Shown in pieces: positions 15,293 to 23,878 of a stretch of 35,318 nucleotides of DNA. The stretch is taken from assembly GCA_964569715.1 (NCBI GenBank), contig CAZMUD010000005.1, positions 1 through 35,318 on the forward strand. The letters run 5' to 3'. A program made the position numbers and the translations under genes. The notes under the pieces were generated by a model. That model did no database searches, was not told where the DNA came from, and saw only the letters and a program-made list of their open reading frames with translations. Numbering within the stretch: the first letter of the stretch is position 1; every line of letters begins with the position of its first letter. This DNA is from CAZMUD01 sp964569715. Lineage in GTDB: Bacteria > Chloroflexota > Dehalococcoidia > Dehalococcoidales > UBA2162.

Positions 15293-16636
15293 TTACGGTT
15301 TCCACGCCTTAAGATAGGCTGGGATGTGAGCCCCTTCCCGGGGACCAACCAGAATCTCCCAATCACCTAACTCCTCTTCTAAACCGCCACTTTCGGCAGC
15401 AGCGTAACCCGGGATTATCAATTTGTGGTGCTTAACCTTATCCATAATCCCGCTCTTCTTGACAAAGGGAGCAATGGCATCGGCAACAAATTTCCCAGCC
15501 GCCCAAGAGGTCATAACTGAGAGCCCCTCAGTGTCCATGACCAGAAGATAGCTGGGAACCTTGCTGGATTCCATTTCACCAGAAACAATAAAATAAGTGA
15601 GCGAAAAGTTGGTAGTAATAAGCACCGGAGAATTTTCATCAGGGTCACCAATCTCATAGATTCCCTCGGTGGTAGCCAGTGGTCGCTGGGGGTCGGTATA
15701 GATATTCAGCCTTTCCACGAGCAAAGGAAACAGGCTTTCTCCCTGAAAATCGGAGAGAACAATAATGCCGCCATATTTAGCCACAAACATAGAGGCAATT
15801 ACCGCCTCCTTCATCGGGTCATCGGTCATCTCCGAGGGGAAAACAATGGTGGGGAAGCCTAAGGGACGGAATTTTTTAGCTAAGGCAGCGCTCCTGATGA
15901 TTACCTGGTCCTCAAATGCCTGGCGAACAGTTCTTGACCCAGAATCGATAACGATGTCGTTTACCCCAGCCTCGGTTAATTTAGTAGTCAGTTCAGCCAG
16001 CTCCTCCAGACCGGAAGCTTTTACTCCTACCAGGCAAGAATGCTCCTTAGCCAAATCGACCACGCGGTCCAGGTTGTCTTTGTTGGCACCATATATCAGT
16101 GGTTTTCGGTCAGCACAAGCCTTTACGCCAGCAGCCAGGATATCGGGATTATCGCTTATCAGAATAATGGAGCAATCACTATTTTGCTTGACTTTATTGA
16201 CCAGTGCTTCAAATTTACTGGCATCTCCTGATTCATCCTTTACCGCTACCAGCTCGGGACGGAGAGTAAGCCCTACTCTCTCATACTGAAGCTTGAATCT
16301 CTCCAGCCTGGCATCAACCTCAGAATCCTCCATAGTATCCTTGATAAGGAGAGCCAAACCAGAAGGGTTCTCAAACCTCTTTTCATGGCGAAACATAACT
16401 GTTTCGCCGCCAACCTTCAACGCCCTGTCGCCAACGCCGATAGTAACCGGTCTAATCGGTGGTGCTGATGCCTCTTGCAACTGAGCCTTCGCCTCTTCCG
16501 AGACGTGGGGACAGGCACTTAATTCTGCTTTTCCGGCAGCTAGACTCATAGCAAAGGCAAGGCAGGTGGGCACTCCACATTCGCCACAGTTCGTCTTGGG
16601 CAGTAGCTTAAATATCTCTATTCCAGTAAGCGGCAT
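15293..16636 (-). CDS. acsC: Corrinoid/Fe-S protein large (gamma) subunit
   Basis: Large subunit of the methyl carrier between AcsE and acetyl-CoA synthase, 447 aa as expected. The N-terminal [4Fe-4S] module has Cys17, Cys20, Cys25 and Cys42 (TNCGECGVPTC ... ACPH), which reductively activates the cobalt. A TIM-barrel domain follows and then a C-terminal corrinoid-binding domain (VMDTEGLSVMTSWAAGKF region onward). ATG 16636 has AAAGGAG 9 nt upstream. It is separated from acsB by 93 bp, the largest gap in the core WL genes; no gene is visible in that gap. No AcsV-type reductive activator is in the window. Confidence 0.94.
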   Translation of the reverse strand: MPLTGIEIFKLLPKTNCGECGVPTCLAFAMSLAAGKAELSACPHVSEEAKAQLQEASAPPIRPVTIGVGDRALKVGGETVMFRHEKRFENPSGLALLIKDTMEDSEVDARLERFKLQYERVGLTLRPELVAVKDESGDASKFEALVNKVKQNSDCSIILISDNPDILAAGVKACADRKPLIYGANKDNLDRVVDLAKEHSCLVGVKASGLEELAELTTKLTEAGVNDIVIDSGSRTVRQAFEDQVIIRSAALAKKFRPLGFPTIVFPSEMTDDPMKEAVIASMFVAKYGGIIVLSDFQGESLFPLLVERLNIYTDPQRPLATTEGIYEIGDPDENSPVLITTNFSLTYFIVSGEMESSKVPSYLLVMDTEGLSVMTSWAAGKFVADAIAPFVKKSGIMDKVKHHKLIIPGYAAAESGGLEEELGDWEILVGPREGAHIPAYLKAWKP

Positions 16637-16729
16637 TCTTTCATACTCCTTTCCTAAGCATTATCGAACCCTTATAAGAGCGGGCATGGCGCCTGTTATC
16701 ATTGTGTCATCAGTTTGGTTACTTGCCTC

Positions 16730-18937
16730 CTAGCCTAGTATTGGGTCCATAGTAAGGGCAGGATGACCCTTCTCCTGCAGGAAAGAAAGAATCTCCTCCT
16801 CAGTGGAGCCCACCGTCTCATCAGCAATCATGTCAGGCAGGTTGGGAATACCAAGCTCCTCAGCTCTAGCCTTAAGTCGGTCGGCAATCTCCTCCTTCAG
16901 CATCTTGGGCATCCAGACCATTCTTAACAAGCCACCATCAGCCGAAATGAACTTTCTTTGGCAGATATTATATTTGCCATGACCAATAAAGCCAGGAGTG
17001 CTCACGCCACCGCCAACAGTCCCGGCTAGAGTGGTAAACTTCATCCCACAGGGGGTTTCTCCAGTATATTCGCGATTAACGGTCATTACGCCGTTACACA
17101 GGGGAAGGACGGCAGCGACACACTCGCAGCAGCCACAGGTAGTCCACGGGTCGTTGACTATGCTGTACATATTATAATGATCCAGAGCTCCACGAGATGC
17201 ACTGAATATAAACTCATTCACCCCCTTCCATTGTCCCAGCTTGGCATCAAGAACTCCCCCTTTGGGTACCGGTTGATTGGGTCCGGTAGGGTTAATCTCA
17301 TAAGCCGCCTTACAGTCCATCCAGTTATAGGAGCCACAAAGCCCAGTTTTTTCCGGGGTAATAACGCAAACATGGTTTGGAGCAAAGGACTGGCACAGGG
17401 TGCATGAATAGTACATGTCGGTGGTTTCGTCGGTCATGCCTTCAATTCGGACATCTCTACTCCCATACACTGCTTTGGCTTCTTCTACTATCTCCTTTAC
17501 CTTGTCCTCTTCGGTATAGAGCTTGACCTGCATCTTGTCAAATATTCGGCCGAAATCCTGGTGCATCTTGGCATGGTAGAGAGCGCCAATATGATGCAAT
17601 CTGAAGCCTCTTTCGAAAGCTGATTTAGTGATTCTCAGCCAAGCAATATCCCTCTGGCCTATATGCCATACCCCCTGAGCGTAGTTTATGGAATGGTGGA
17701 CTTGCCGCTCCAGGATAGGCTCATAGTCCTCTTGCATCTCTCTGCCAGCGACTTCAACAGCTATGGCCAAGGGTAAAGTAGATTCCTCAGGAACATCGGT
17801 TATCTCAGGCCCAATAACTTCAATCTTTCCATCCTCTACTTCATCCATCCGCTTGCTGGTAACCCACTCCACCATAGGTGTCCTGCCGCCACCACACTCT
17901 AGATACCACTCTCCCTTGCGAACCCTCTCGCCCTCAAAGGCGGGGCCAAAAGCTACTGGAATTGGAACCTCAGCTATAGCAACCTTGAGCCCTCTCACCT
18001 CTATCGCTCTGGCTACTATATCATCGTGGGGGACATTAGAGACGACATGCTCATAGGTGCAGATTCCCGTAGGTAAAACCTCAGGTATTGGTGTGTCAGC
18101 AATAGTAGGGAAGCCAAAGTTTATTGCCCCGGCGGCATTGGCATACCACTCATCGGTAACATAGCCAAGGGGCAGGGCGAAGGCAAAGGTGCGGTCTTTT
18201 TGATAGATAAGGTGATTCCTGTATTCCCCGGGTCCAATACCACCGAAGGTAAAGCCTACCCTGATAGCGAAACCAGCAGCAAATACAGTTGCTGTAACAT
18301 CAGGACCAAATGAGACCAGACGAGTTGGCCAACCAATCTGCACCCCTGCCTCTACAAGTTGCTCGGCGAACTTCTTCCCGTTATGCTCAGACGACATAAA
18401 GGTATAAATGGTCTTCTCCTGAAGTTCTTGAGCGATTTTGGCTGCTATCTCAGTGGTAGGCGCAGCACCAAGGATAGCAGCAAAGCCTGGAGCAGTGCCA
18501 TCAACAAATTCAATGCCTCTGCTTCTGAGGATGACATCATCAGCGGCACCCAACCAGATATTACTATCAGTCGGGTCTTCCTGTTTAGTATAGAAATCTG
18601 GCTGCTCCAGATACCTTATGGCTTCAATGATTTCCTCGGCGAAGAAGGTTATCATCCCGGCATCAAGGGCTGGTGCCAGATAGGGGAGCGGGTGAGTCTC
18701 CTTCACCATTGGTGGCAGCATGGATTGGCACTTTTTTAACACCTGCTCCATATCACCCAGCTTCTCCACTGGGATACCTAGAATACCGTAGATTACTGGC
18801 AGATAATAGGCAGTATTAGGAAAACCTACCGGCTCGTTTGCTCCCCATTTATCCATCGCCTGCTGCCACTTCTTCTCAGCCTGGTCTACAATCTTATGAG
18901 CCCCTCTAATTGCTGCTGATGCGATTATTTTAGACAT
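16730..18937 (-). CDS. acsB: Acetyl-CoA synthase catalytic subunit
   Basis: Joins CO, a corrinoid-bound methyl group and CoA to form acetyl-CoA at the Ni-Ni-[4Fe-4S] A-cluster. The 735-aa length matches the bacterial enzyme (Moorella ~729). A-cluster ligands are visible in SCTLCQSF, NHVC and GLCGSYNW, with the distal-nickel CGC of TTCGCCECV further on. The N-terminal third that docks CODH is present, so this is the long bacterial form and not the short archaeal one. ATG 18937 has AGGAGGG 8 nt upstream and follows cooS by 39 bp. Confidence 0.95.
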   Translation of the reverse strand: MSKIIASAAIRGAHKIVDQAEKKWQQAMDKWGANEPVGFPNTAYYLPVIYGILGIPVEKLGDMEQVLKKCQSMLPPMVKETHPLPYLAPALDAGMITFFAEEIIEAIRYLEQPDFYTKQEDPTDSNIWLGAADDVILRSRGIEFVDGTAPGFAAILGAAPTTEIAAKIAQELQEKTIYTFMSSEHNGKKFAEQLVEAGVQIGWPTRLVSFGPDVTATVFAAGFAIRVGFTFGGIGPGEYRNHLIYQKDRTFAFALPLGYVTDEWYANAAGAINFGFPTIADTPIPEVLPTGICTYEHVVSNVPHDDIVARAIEVRGLKVAIAEVPIPVAFGPAFEGERVRKGEWYLECGGGRTPMVEWVTSKRMDEVEDGKIEVIGPEITDVPEESTLPLAIAVEVAGREMQEDYEPILERQVHHSINYAQGVWHIGQRDIAWLRITKSAFERGFRLHHIGALYHAKMHQDFGRIFDKMQVKLYTEEDKVKEIVEEAKAVYGSRDVRIEGMTDETTDMYYSCTLCQSFAPNHVCVITPEKTGLCGSYNWMDCKAAYEINPTGPNQPVPKGGVLDAKLGQWKGVNEFIFSASRGALDHYNMYSIVNDPWTTCGCCECVAAVLPLCNGVMTVNREYTGETPCGMKFTTLAGTVGGGVSTPGFIGHGKYNICQRKFISADGGLLRMVWMPKMLKEEIADRLKARAEELGIPNLPDMIADETVGSTEEEILSFLQEKGHPALTMDPILG

Positions 18938-18976
18938 CTCTTAAGCCCTCCTATTATATTTTTGTTAGTATAGCGC

Positions 18977-20944
18977 TTACACCGCCTCCAGCTCTCGCCT
19001 CATCGCCATATCAAAGAGTACCCTTTCCCTAGCCTTGTCAATGCCTAGAGCCTTGCGCTTCTTGTCAATATGTTCAATCATAAGGTGGGCAGCTTCAATC
19101 GGGTCTGGTTCAAAAGCCCACATGCCGCCATACAGCTCCTCCATCTCCTCAAACAGGAAGTCGGTTACCTCTTTACTGCCCGTGGTAGGCCAGGTTACGC
19201 CGAATACAGTGAATACTCCTGAGGCAACAAAATACTGACCGATAGAGATTGCCTTCTCACTCATCCACTCAGGAGCAGCACCGGCGGCAGGCAGGTCACT
19301 GATGTCATCACCCAAGCCGCCATCTTTAACCATAGCAGTAGCTGCTATCAAGATACGGGCATTATCCACACAGGAACCCATGTGCAATACTGGGGGGATA
19401 CCCACCGTCTCACATACTTCAGCCAGTCCCGCACCGGCATATTCGGCGGCTGCCTCTGGGACCATGAGCCCGGCTTCGGCACAGGCGATAGCATTACAAC
19501 CAGTGGTAAGCACAATTACATCGTTCTTTATTAGCTCCTTAACCATAGCAACATGGCCCTCATTGTGCTTAACCCGGGCATTATTGCAACCGACAACACC
19601 AGCCACCCCCCTTATTCGGCCGTTGATGATATTATCATTCAGCGGTCGGTAGGAGGCACGGAACAAGCCGCCCAGAAGGTAGTTAATGGTTTCATGGCTA
19701 AAGCCAGCGATGGCGTCAGTTTTTCCCTCTGGAATACGAATATTATTCCCTCTATTGGGGAAATTCTCGATAGCGGTCCTGACTATAGCCCGAGCTGACT
19801 CCATAGCATTATGCTCATCAAACTCCATATGTATAGCACCAGGAATCTTAGCCTTGGGCGAGGTGGTGATAATCTTGGTATGGTAGCACTCAGCTACAGT
19901 GGCTATAGATTGCATAATACACTGAATATCCACCACCATGACATCCACCGCCCCGGTTACTATAGCCAGCTCCTGCTGCAGGAAATTCCCAGCTATTGGC
20001 ACGCCATGGCGCATCAATACCTCATTGGCGGTGCAACACATCCCAGCCAGGTTTATCCCCTTAGCCCCTTTGGACTTAGCCAGCTCTACCATCTCAGGCT
20101 CTTGAGCGGCAACCACAATCATCTCAGAGAGCAGTGGTTCGTGACCATGGATAACGAGATTTACCTCATCTCGCTCAAGCACCCCTAGGCTTACCTTTCC
20201 TAAGACCGGCGCCGGGGTGCCAAAGAGGATATCCTGAAGTTCGGTAGCAATCATGCTACCGCCCCAGCCATCACCTATAGCTGCCCTGACTCCTTGCTTA
20301 AGCAGGTTTTTATAGTCTTGGTCAACCCCGATATGGGTTCGGTGCATTATTTCAACAATTTCTCTATCAATGCCTCGTGGGGCAGCATCCTCTCGCCGCC
20401 ATAGCTCCTGACGCTTTAGCGGTGCTTTCCTTAAGGTTATAAGTTCGCCCTCCTGCTTGCCAAATTCAGCCAGAGCCTTTTCGCCAACATCAATAGCTAT
20501 TTCATTGTTGCTGCGGTCTCCAATCTCCACGCCCCAATCCAGAGCTAGCTGCAGCAGCTTTTGCTCGTCTTTTATCTCGTAGCCTGGTGCCTCTCCCTTA
20601 GCCACCGCCAAGAAAAGCTCAGCTACGCCCCGACCATGGTCGGAGTGAGCAGCTGCCCCGCCGGCTACCATGCGGATAAAGTTACGGGCAGCAATGGTCT
20701 CAGCCGTCGCCCCGCAAATGCCCCTTCTCTTTAGCTTGTCCTCCGGTGTTTCCTCTTCGCCTTTAGGCAGTGGCACCCGGCAGGGTCCCATCCCGCAGTT
20801 CTTGCAGCAACTGCCCACGGCGCCTATGGGACAGGGCTTCATCGCTTCAGCCCTATCAAAAACGGTATTGACTCCGTCACTGGCTGCCTTCTCTATCAAC
20901 TCAATAGTACCCTGGTCAATACTCTTACTTTCTGCATCTGCCAT
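18977..20944 (-). CDS. cooS: Carbon monoxide dehydrogenase catalytic subunit
   Basis: Ni-containing CODH (AcsA/CooS, 655 aa) that reduces CO2 to CO for acetyl-CoA synthase. N-terminal cysteines fit the D-cluster (Cys38, Cys46) and B-cluster (Cys47, Cys50, Cys55 plus GICGA). Further conserved pieces are HGHEPLLSEM, GINLAGMCCTANEV (C-cluster Cys region), VVGCNNARV, TTGCNAIACAEAG, and HMGSCVDNARI. Placement between acsD and acsB argues for the ACS-bound enzyme and not a stand-alone CO oxidiser. ATG 20944 has GGGAGGAT 6 nt upstream. Two CooC-like nickel chaperones are in the same block. Confidence 0.96.
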   Translation of the reverse strand: MADAESKSIDQGTIELIEKAASDGVNTVFDRAEAMKPCPIGAVGSCCKNCGMGPCRVPLPKGEEETPEDKLKRRGICGATAETIAARNFIRMVAGGAAAHSDHGRGVAELFLAVAKGEAPGYEIKDEQKLLQLALDWGVEIGDRSNNEIAIDVGEKALAEFGKQEGELITLRKAPLKRQELWRREDAAPRGIDREIVEIMHRTHIGVDQDYKNLLKQGVRAAIGDGWGGSMIATELQDILFGTPAPVLGKVSLGVLERDEVNLVIHGHEPLLSEMIVVAAQEPEMVELAKSKGAKGINLAGMCCTANEVLMRHGVPIAGNFLQQELAIVTGAVDVMVVDIQCIMQSIATVAECYHTKIITTSPKAKIPGAIHMEFDEHNAMESARAIVRTAIENFPNRGNNIRIPEGKTDAIAGFSHETINYLLGGLFRASYRPLNDNIINGRIRGVAGVVGCNNARVKHNEGHVAMVKELIKNDVIVLTTGCNAIACAEAGLMVPEAAAEYAGAGLAEVCETVGIPPVLHMGSCVDNARILIAATAMVKDGGLGDDISDLPAAGAAPEWMSEKAISIGQYFVASGVFTVFGVTWPTTGSKEVTDFLFEEMEELYGGMWAFEPDPIEAAHLMIEHIDKKRKALGIDKARERVLFDMAMRRELEAV

Positions 20945-20974
20945 TTTATTATCCTCCCTGTCTTTAATTTTATT

Positions 20975-21922
20975 TTAGGAAGCTGTCAACTCAGCCACCA
21001 TCTCTCGAACCAACTTTATTGCTTCTGGGTGTCTCATAATTAACACATCGCCTCCAGCCAAAAGCAGAACCATAGCCGACATTGCCTCCATTAAGATGCC
21101 CCTCTTTTTGACATCTCCGAGCGTAGGGTCTTCCTCCGTTGGAATGTGTACTTCCTTAGTCTTCCACACCTCCTTAGCTATATTACAAATGATAGGGAAT
21201 TGGAGCTTTTCATCCTGCTGGGTTAACCCAGCCATCCTCATTCTCTCCATTACCGAGTAACAGTACTCAATGCCATAACCTATGCCGCTGACGGTAGGGT
21301 CTATTACAAGCAGCTCATCAGATACTCCGAGATTCCCCAGCAGGATATTAAGTTGCTTAGCCAGGTTTATGTCTATAGGCGTTGAGGAAACCACTGTATG
21401 GTGATAAGCCAGAGCTGAGGCGCCAATCCTTTTATGGTCTCCTTCCTCAACCGGCCCGATAATCAGGTTTTTCCCCTGGCAAATCTCAGTTGCCTTTCTT
21501 AGAACCTCGGTGTCCTTATCATGGTTAGCCGTCCCCCAGACAATCAAGGGAACATCAATAGCATCAGCCACCTTCTTGACAACCTCGGCGGCTTCGTCAG
21601 CCCCGCGGTCAAGCCCATTGGGGTCAGTGCTCACCAGTTGCAGGGCAATCATCTCGGCTCCATAATCATCGATGCACTTCTTTGCCCAGGCAACAGTGTC
21701 ATCAGTTACCCCGGCAAAAGGCTCAAGAGCCGCTTCAGGCCAATCCTCAGGCGAACAGTCCCAAACCTCCATAGCTATTTTGGGCAGGTGGGGCATCTCG
21801 CCCTCAAAAAGGTAAAAGGGATAAGCTGTCTCTCCACCAACGGTTACCGCTTTATCCCCTTTACCCAACATTATCTCTTTAATTTTGCCGCTATATGGTG
21901 TTTTAGGAATCTCAAATGCCAT
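20975..21922 (-). CDS. acsD: Corrinoid/Fe-S protein small (delta) subunit
   Basis: Small subunit of the corrinoid methyl carrier, which pairs with AcsC to bind the corrinoid. The 315-aa TIM barrel is the usual length. It contains the family start AFEIPKTPYSGKIKE, PFYLFEGEMPHLP, a DPNGLDRGADEAAEVVKK helix and the late LLAGGDVLIMRHPEAI strand. ATG 21922 has GGGGAGG 5 nt upstream. It lies upstream of cooS by 30 bp and downstream of a 72-aa unknown gene by 14 bp. Confidence 0.95.
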   Translation of the reverse strand: MAFEIPKTPYSGKIKEIMLGKGDKAVTVGGETAYPFYLFEGEMPHLPKIAMEVWDCSPEDWPEAALEPFAGVTDDTVAWAKKCIDDYGAEMIALQLVSTDPNGLDRGADEAAEVVKKVADAIDVPLIVWGTANHDKDTEVLRKATEICQGKNLIIGPVEEGDHKRIGASALAYHHTVVSSTPIDINLAKQLNILLGNLGVSDELLVIDPTVSGIGYGIEYCYSVMERMRMAGLTQQDEKLQFPIICNIAKEVWKTKEVHIPTEEDPTLGDVKKRGILMEAMSAMVLLLAGGDVLIMRHPEAIKLVREMVAELTAS

Positions 21923-21936
21923 TTTTACCTCCCCTG

Positions 21937-22155
21937 CTAAGCCGGATTCTTCCTCTTTTCACTACCAAACCATTCTTTCCCATACCAATACCTCTCGCCG
22001 GTCTCCAGATATTTAAGCTTCTCTTCTCTGCTCCCCAGTTTCTGTCTCCATTTTCCAAGTTCCTCGCCCTCGGGTCTACCTTCTTCAAAGGTTGCCCCTA
22101 GCACCTCTACCTCTTTCCTGCCCGGCGCACTCTGTTTCTCAACTTTGTATTCCAT
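21937..22155 (-). CDS. Small charged protein of unknown function in the WL operon
   Basis: I do not recognise this 72-aa protein. It is rich in Glu, Lys and Arg with aromatic residues near the end (ERYWYGKEWFG) and has no cysteine, signal peptide or membrane segment. It has a strong ribosome site (GGAGGG, 6 nt before ATG) and tight spacing on both sides (15 bp after folD, 14 bp before acsD), so it is very likely translated. It could be a small structural or regulatory partner of the CODH/ACS or corrinoid complex; this rests on position only. Confidence 0.6.
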   Translation of the reverse strand: MEYKVEKQSAPGRKEVEVLGATFEEGRPEGEELGKWRQKLGSREEKLKYLETGERYWYGKEWFGSEKRKNPA

Positions 22156-22170
22156 ACATTTCCCTCCTTT

Positions 22171-23058
22171 TTAAGCCAGTCCAGCAGCCAATTTAGCCGC
22201 TCTCACCGTATTCATCATAAGCATAGTTATAGTCATTGGCCCTACCCCGCCAGGTACCGGGGTAATGGCTTTAGCCTTCTCTTTAACTGCATCAAAATCA
22301 ACATCCCCTGCCAGAATAGCTTTGCCTTCGGCTGTTTTCCCAATACGGTTGACACCAACGTCAATGACCACCACCCCTTCTTTAACCATATCAGCGGTGA
22401 TAGCCTTGGGTCTCCCTGCCGCCACAATTAGTATATCAGCTCTCTTGGTATGAAAGGAAATATCCCGGCTCCTGGTGTGGCACACAGTAACCGTAGCATT
22501 AGCCCCTTCCTTCTTCTGGAGCAGGATATTGGCTATTGGTTTGCCCACAATGTTGCTTCTACCGACAATCACTACCTCCGCCCCTTCAATCTTGACCCCC
22601 GCCCTGATTAAGAGCTGCTGAATCCCGTGGGGAGTGCAGGGTAAATAATCTGGCTCCCCAATCATCAATTTGCCCACATTCACCGGGTGAAAGCCATCAA
22701 CATCCTTCTTGGGGTCAATCGCATAAAGAACCTCGGTCTCATTGATATGCTTGGGCAGAGGTAGCTGGACTAAAATACCGTGAATTTTAGGGTCTTTATT
22801 CAACTTGTCAATTAAGGTGAGGAGTTTTTCCTGACCGGTATCAGCCGGCAGGTCATGCCTTTCTGAATAGATGCCTAAGACTTGGGATGTCTTCTCCTTC
22901 TGCCCAACATAGACCTGGGAAGCCGGGTCCTCACCCACCAAGATAGTGACTAAGCCCGGTACCAGGTTATGTTTCTCTTTAAGTCCAGCGATTTCCTGTT
23001 TTAGTTCCTCGCGAATCTGTTTAGCAATCTCGGTGCCACTAATAATCTGGGCCGTCAT
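22171..23058 (-). CDS. folD: Bifunctional methylene-THF dehydrogenase/cyclohydrolase
   Basis: Carries out two WL methyl-branch steps: methenyl-THF cyclohydrolase and NAD(P)-linked methylene-THF dehydrogenase. The 295-aa protein has the catalytic region YVGQKEKTSQVLGI (Lys in the mid-50s), GILVQLPLPKHI, DVDGFHPVNVGKL, the Rossmann VVIVGRSNIVGKP and the terminal PVPGGVGPMTITML. No separate FchA is needed. ATG 23058 has a purine-rich GGGGG about 7 nt upstream. It sits 23 bp after a cooC-like gene. Confidence 0.95.
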   Translation of the reverse strand: MTAQIISGTEIAKQIREELKQEIAGLKEKHNLVPGLVTILVGEDPASQVYVGQKEKTSQVLGIYSERHDLPADTGQEKLLTLIDKLNKDPKIHGILVQLPLPKHINETEVLYAIDPKKDVDGFHPVNVGKLMIGEPDYLPCTPHGIQQLLIRAGVKIEGAEVVIVGRSNIVGKPIANILLQKKEGANATVTVCHTRSRDISFHTKRADILIVAAGRPKAITADMVKEGVVVIDVGVNRIGKTAEGKAILAGDVDFDAVKEKAKAITPVPGGVGPMTITMLMMNTVRAAKLAAGLA

Positions 23059-23081
23059 TTTTCTACCCCCTTATCTAAATT

Positions 23082-23843
23082 TCAGTGTCTATTAAGAAGC
23101 TTAGCCATCAAACCATCAACTGCCCGCACCGCCTTAGAGGTATCGGGCAAATCTAGAAGTGGCTTAAGCTCAAGGTCATATTTATATACCTCTTCATCTT
23201 CAGGAATTAGAGCCGTGGGCTCAATTCCCAGTCTAGCCAATTCTTCACTGACCAGAGGGGCTAGCTTGGTAGGGGCAAAATTAATAACCACCGATTGCCT
23301 ATTCACCACTAACTTGAGTTCAGAGACCAGGTCGCTGATTCGAGCCACAGTTCGGACGCCCTTCACCGAATGGTCGGAGATTATTAGTAGCACATCAATA
23401 TTCTGAGTGGTTCTTCGGCTCAGATGCTCCATCCCTGCCTCATTATCCATAACCACATAGGCATAATTACCAGCTAGGGAATCGGCGAATTTCCTCAGCA
23501 TAAGGTTGGGATAACAGTAGCATTCCGGGCCCTCACCCCTGCCCATTGTCAGCAGGTCAAGCCCTTTGCTCTCAACCAGAGCCTCGTTTAATTTATACTC
23601 TAGATAAGTCTCCTTGGTCATCCCGGGAGGAATGTTTATTTTATCCCCTTGAAAGGTATCAAGCATTGAGCCAACCGTTTGCTTTACCTCCAATCCCAAG
23701 CTCTCCCCCAGGTTGGCATTAGAGTCAGCATCAATCGCCAGAATTGGCTCCAGTTTGTTATTTTCCAAGTAGCGAATGACAAGGCTTGTCATTGATGTCT
23801 TGCCACTGCCACCCTTTCCAGCCACAGCAATAGAGAAACTCAA
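23082..23843 (-). CDS. cooC: CooC/AcsF-type nickel-insertion ATPase (copy 1)
   Basis: MinD/ParA-family ATPase (253 aa) that loads nickel into CODH or acetyl-CoA synthase. It has a deviant Walker A at the N-terminus (GKGGSGKTS), the DADSNANLG switch, and the CooC-specific CxC motif (GPECYCYPN, near residue 110), which binds metal at the dimer interface. The AIDADSN and VVMDNEAGMEHLSRRT blocks are also CooC-like. The start is TTG 23843 with GGAGGG 6 nt upstream. Its assignment to the C-cluster or A-cluster cannot be made from sequence alone. Confidence 0.88.
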   Translation of the reverse strand: MSFSIAVAGKGGSGKTSMTSLVIRYLENNKLEPILAIDADSNANLGESLGLEVKQTVGSMLDTFQGDKINIPPGMTKETYLEYKLNEALVESKGLDLLTMGRGEGPECYCYPNLMLRKFADSLAGNYAYVVMDNEAGMEHLSRRTTQNIDVLLIISDHSVKGVRTVARISDLVSELKLVVNRQSVVINFAPTKLAPLVSEELARLGIEPTALIPEDEEVYKYDLELKPLLDLPDTSKAVRAVDGLMAKLLNRH

Positions 23844-23878
23844 ACAGTTACCCTCCGCTTTAATTGATTACCTGCTAG

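Noticed and set aside
16637..16729. Small gene in the acsB-acsC gap
   Set aside because: The only ATG frame on the minus strand encodes about 13 residues without a ribosome site.
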